Shown in pieces: positions 60,705-64,000 of a DNA stretch of 64,000 nt. Location of the stretch: NCBI GenBank assembly GCA_021613375.1, contig CM038704.1, positions 8,590,091 through 8,654,090 of the forward strand, read 5' to 3'. Position numbers and translations under genes: made by a program. Every line of letters begins with the position of its first letter. Position 1 is the first letter of the stretch. Below the pieces are notes generated by a model. It made no database searches, was not told the origin of the DNA, and was given only the letters and a program-made list of their open reading frames with translations. The stretch is from Megaleporinus macrocephalus (Eukaryota > Chordata > Actinopteri > Characiformes > Anostomidae).

Positions 60705-61215
60705 GCGTAGGATTGGGTTTGACAATGGGGGGGGACACATTTGCTAATATGAATCAAAGCCCACCCTGTCCCATAAAATATTACCTATGAGCTGATTCCA
60801 CTGTAGGTAAGGCAGTAAATCACTGTATGTGTAGTGATGTAGAACTACAATTTGTGGAATTACAGTAAATAACAAATAAATAAATAAAATACAACATTAT
60901 CTGTACGTCTGTTTACTAGTAGATAAATCCAATTAAAGATCTCTTTACAAACTAAACAACTCATCGTTGCTATTCACTGACCTCACGTTTAAAGTTGGCG
61001 CGAACTACCCCACACTCCAGCGAGGCCAGAGACTCCCCCGCCCCGCCCCTTAACCTAACCACCAAAGCCAGTTGCTAACAACAGTGTGAATTGCAAACAC
61101 GCTTCTAAAATCAAAGTTTTTAAACAGTTTCTGCTTTTCTGTGGTTTTATTTTTGGGTGGGACAAATCCACCTGTTTCTGATATTGGGTGGGACACGTCC
61201 CCCTGGAGTTTTAAT
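60705..61215. mobile_element. Probable old DNA transposon with inverted ends
   Basis: AATGGGGGGGGACACATTTG near 60725 and, inverted at the other end, GGGTGGGACACGTCCCCCTG near 61185. The GC-box/E2F-like stretch at 60990-61055 lies inside it. Confidence 0.4.
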
Positions 61216-61217
61216 CA

Positions 61218-61315
61218 CCTCTGTGTTGGACTGACCATCCACTAGCAACAGTCAGCCAACAGTGTCCTGTGGGTAGCAGCCTGTGACCACTGATGAAAAA
61301 CTAGAGCAGGGGTGT
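61218..61315 (+). mobile_element. Fold-back element fragment
   Basis: CAGCCAACAGTGTCCTGTGG and CCTGTGACCACTGATGAA match 18341-18725. Confidence 0.6.
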
Positions 61316-61839
61316 TTAATTAGAGTCAGTAAGGTCCAGTTAGAGGAGATCTCCTCAGGCTGATCCGGACTATCATCATTTCTAACGTGTGTTCTGATTC
61401 AGTGGTGTATCCTGTTTACTGAAGTAGTCTAGTATCAGCATCTTATACCATCAACAACTGAAACACCAACACATCACACATACCGTTCAGTATATTTCAG
61501 TATATTTACTGTTTAAATGCTGAACTGAATTCATTATTTATAAACTTCTATTAAATGTTTGTAACTCACTTCAATAAAAACAAGGGCTACATTAAGAAAA
61601 ACAGAATGCTTTTGAATAAAAGTGGATCTTAAAGTGTTTATTTATAGAGAAAGTAAATAAAACGCGTGTCTTCTTGCTAACTCAGATTCACAGATTAACA
61701 TGTTGGTTGTACAGAGCGGTATTCTCCAAAACTAGTCGAGCAGGTCCATTCCAGAACCGTTCCTGTTAAACACTCAGTTTTCTCTGTTCACTTTTCTGTT
61801 TTTAGAGCTCATTATTTTTTTTATTCTCCAACTGCGGCT
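61316..61839. other. Intergenic, no feature seen
   Basis: AT-rich with no gene recognised. Confidence 0.35.
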
Positions 61840-62060
61840 TCTCGCATGTGTGCTCACTGCACTCCAGAATGTGCCCATATCTGATTGGCTGAGGAGCTCC
61901 TTTGGTGATCTTACAACGCAAGCGATTGGTTTGTAGGTTTACTGGCCCTCAAGGCCCGTATCCTATAAAGACTAGAAAAGATCCATCGCTCAAAACAGAC
62001 ACTGTGTAAATTAAATCATTCTCAGTAGTTTATCACTTTGGGTCCGCATTGGACCCAGTT
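61840..62060 (+). repeat. Interspersed repeat D, copy 2
   Basis: Matches 42540-42750 in order: CTGATTGGCTGAGGA, AGAAAAGATCCATCGCT, TTTGGGTCCGCATTGGACC. Confidence 0.6.
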
Positions 62061-62325
62061 GTGTCTGTGCTTTCTCACCGCTCGTTGCCACTAAAGTCAG
62101 TCGACACTTAAACAGAGCGCTACAGGGCAGGTAATTAACATGACTGTTATTCTCAGAGCCCTCGGGAAACTCCTTCCAGGATTCCTTTGATGGCGTCCTC
62201 ATTTTGCTGCTGTTGGTCCACAATGTGTACCTACACAAGACTTACTGCAGAACGCTTTCTGTAAATAAAGCCGGGCTTAACTTTTAACACTGCACCATTT
62301 CTAGGAGTGTTCAGTAGAGCAGGCC

Positions 62326-64000
62326 ACAGGTAAACTGTAACACCACCTTCACCTACCTGTGTACAGGTAAACTGTAACACTACCTTCACCTACCTGTGTA
62401 CAGGTAAACTGTAACACTACCTTCACCTACCTGTGTACAGGTAAACTGTAACACCACCTTCACCTACCTGTGTACAGGTAAACTGTAACACTACCTTCAT
62501 CTACCTGTGTACAGGTAAACTGTAACACTACCTTCACCTACCTGTGTACAGGTAAACTGTAACACTACCTTCACCTACCTGTGTACAGGTAAACTGTAAC
62601 ACTACCTTCATCTACCTGTGTACAGGTAAACTGTAACACTACCTTCACCTACCTGTGTACAGATAAACTGTAACACCACCTTCACCTACCTGTGTACAGG
62701 TAAACTGTAACACTACCTTCACCTACCTGTGTACAGGTAAACTAACACCACCTTCACCTACCTGTGTACAGATAAACTGTAACACCACCTTCACCTACCT
62801 GTGTACAGGTAAACTGTAACACTACCTTCACCTACCTGTGTACAGGTAAACTGTAACACCACCTTCACCTACCTGTGTACAGGTAAACTGTAACACTACC
62901 TTCACCTACCTGTGTACAGGTAAACTGTAACACTACCTTCACCTACCTGTGTACAGGTAAACTGTAACACTACCTTCACCTACCTGTGTACAGGTAAACT
63001 GTAACACCACCTTCACCTACCTGTGTACAGGTAAACTGTAACACTACCTTCATCTACCTGTGTACAGGTAAACTGTAACACTACCTTCACCTACCTGTGT
63101 ACAGGTAAACTGTAACACTACCTTCACCTACCTGTGTACAGGTAAACTGTAACACTACCTTCATCTACCTGTGTACAGGTAAACTGTAACACTACCTTCA
63201 CCTACCTGTGTACAGATAAACTGTAACACCACCTTCACCTACCTGTGTACAGGTAAACTGTAACACTACCTTCACCTACCTGTGTACAGGTAAACTGTAA
63301 CACCACCTTCACCTACCTGTGTACAGATAAACTGTAACACCACCTTCACCTACCTGTGTACAGGTAAACTGTAACACTACCTTCACCTACCTGTGAACAG
63401 GTAAACTGTAACACCACCTTCACCTACCTGTGTACAGGTAAACTGTAACACTACCTTCACCTACCTGTGTACAGATAAACTGTAACACCACCTTCACCTA
63501 CCTGTGTACAGGTAAACTGTAACACTACCTTCACCTACCTGTGTACAGGTAAACTGTAACACTACCTTCACCAACCTGTGAACAGGTAAACTGTAACACT
63601 ACCTTCACCTACCTGTGTAAAGGTAAACTGTAACACTACCGTCACCTACCTGTGTACAGGTAAACTGTAACACCACCTTCACCTACCTGTGTACAGATAA
63701 ACTGTAACACCACCTTCACCTACCTGTGTACAGGTAAACTGTAACACTACCTTCACCTACCTGTGTACAGATAAACTGTAACACTACCTTCACCTACCTG
63801 TGTACAGATAAACTGTAACACCACCTTCACCTACCTGTGTACAGGTAAACTGTAACACCACCTTCACCTACCTGTGTACAGATAAACTGTAACACCACCT
63901 TCACCTACCTGTGTACAGGTAAACTGTAACACTACCTTCACCTACCTGTGTACAGATAAACTGTAACACCACCTTCACCTACCTGTGTACAGGTAAACTG
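62326..64000 (+). repeat. 37-bp minisatellite, at least 45 copies, runs off the window
   Basis: Unit CAGGTAAACTGTAACACTAC + CTTCACCTACCTGTGTA, period 37 (62327, 62364 and so on). Two variant positions (CACTACC/CACCACC and CAGGTAAA/CAGATAAA) alternate in short patterns, and one unit near 62740 lacks 3-4 bp. Confidence 0.98.

Noticed and set aside
60985..61060. E2F-like TTGGCGCGAA and CCCCGCCCCGCCCC as a promoter
   Set aside because: They fall inside what looks like an old DNA transposon, and no gene starts nearby.

Overview
The window is vertebrate, almost certainly teleost, genomic DNA. The evidence is split codons joined across GT-AG introns, Tc1/mariner relics and TA-flanked MITEs, tRNA-derived SINEs, an L2-type reverse transcriptase fragment, and many long micro- and minisatellites. 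Some interspersed families, especially the palindromic fold-back element at 18.3, 25.8 and 61.2 kb, resemble ones I remember from otophysan fish such as characins and catfishes. That taxonomic narrowing is from memory and weak.

One real gene is visible: a plus-strand RALY orthologue (hnRNP C/RALY family RNA-binding protein) running from an acceptor at 2100 to a poly(A) signal near 53.92 kb. Seven coding exons (2108-2363, 8346-8418, 9561-9608, 29329-29486, 37138-37251, 49424-49566, 49846-49887) join in phase to 834 nt, giving 277 residues plus stop. The protein has one RRM, a Tyr/Asp-rich cassette segment, a basic linker, a short coiled coil and an acidic tail. A 3'UTR exon follows at 53372 to about 53945. 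Promoter and 5' noncoding exons are not identified and may lie upstream of the window.

The introns hold most of the sequence and are filled with repeats. Intron 1 (2364-8345) carries a 2.1-kb pure-pyrimidine CT array. Intron 3 (9609-29328) carries a 58-bp minisatellite, MITEs, SINEs, Tc1 and LINE relics and a head-to-head telomeric motif. Intron 4 (29487-37137) is mostly a 6.7-kb, 50-bp satellite. Intron 5 (37252-49423) starts with a 36-bp satellite with a 1296-bp higher-order period, then 17-bp and 24/25-bp arrays, an antisense pseudogene and a candidate solo LTR. Intron 7 (49891-53371) has two related 16-bp arrays. From 54 kb to the end is intergenic repeat-rich DNA, ending in a 37-bp minisatellite that runs off the window.

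The most interesting signals are in how the gene is spliced through this repeat load: a (TG)38 tract directly before the exon 5 acceptor, a NAGNAG acceptor there, a weak exon 4 donor, a conserved-looking 48-nt cassette exon, and a terminal coding microexon followed by a GC-AG intron. No other protein-coding gene is supported. The very long open frames elsewhere are tandem-repeat artefacts.
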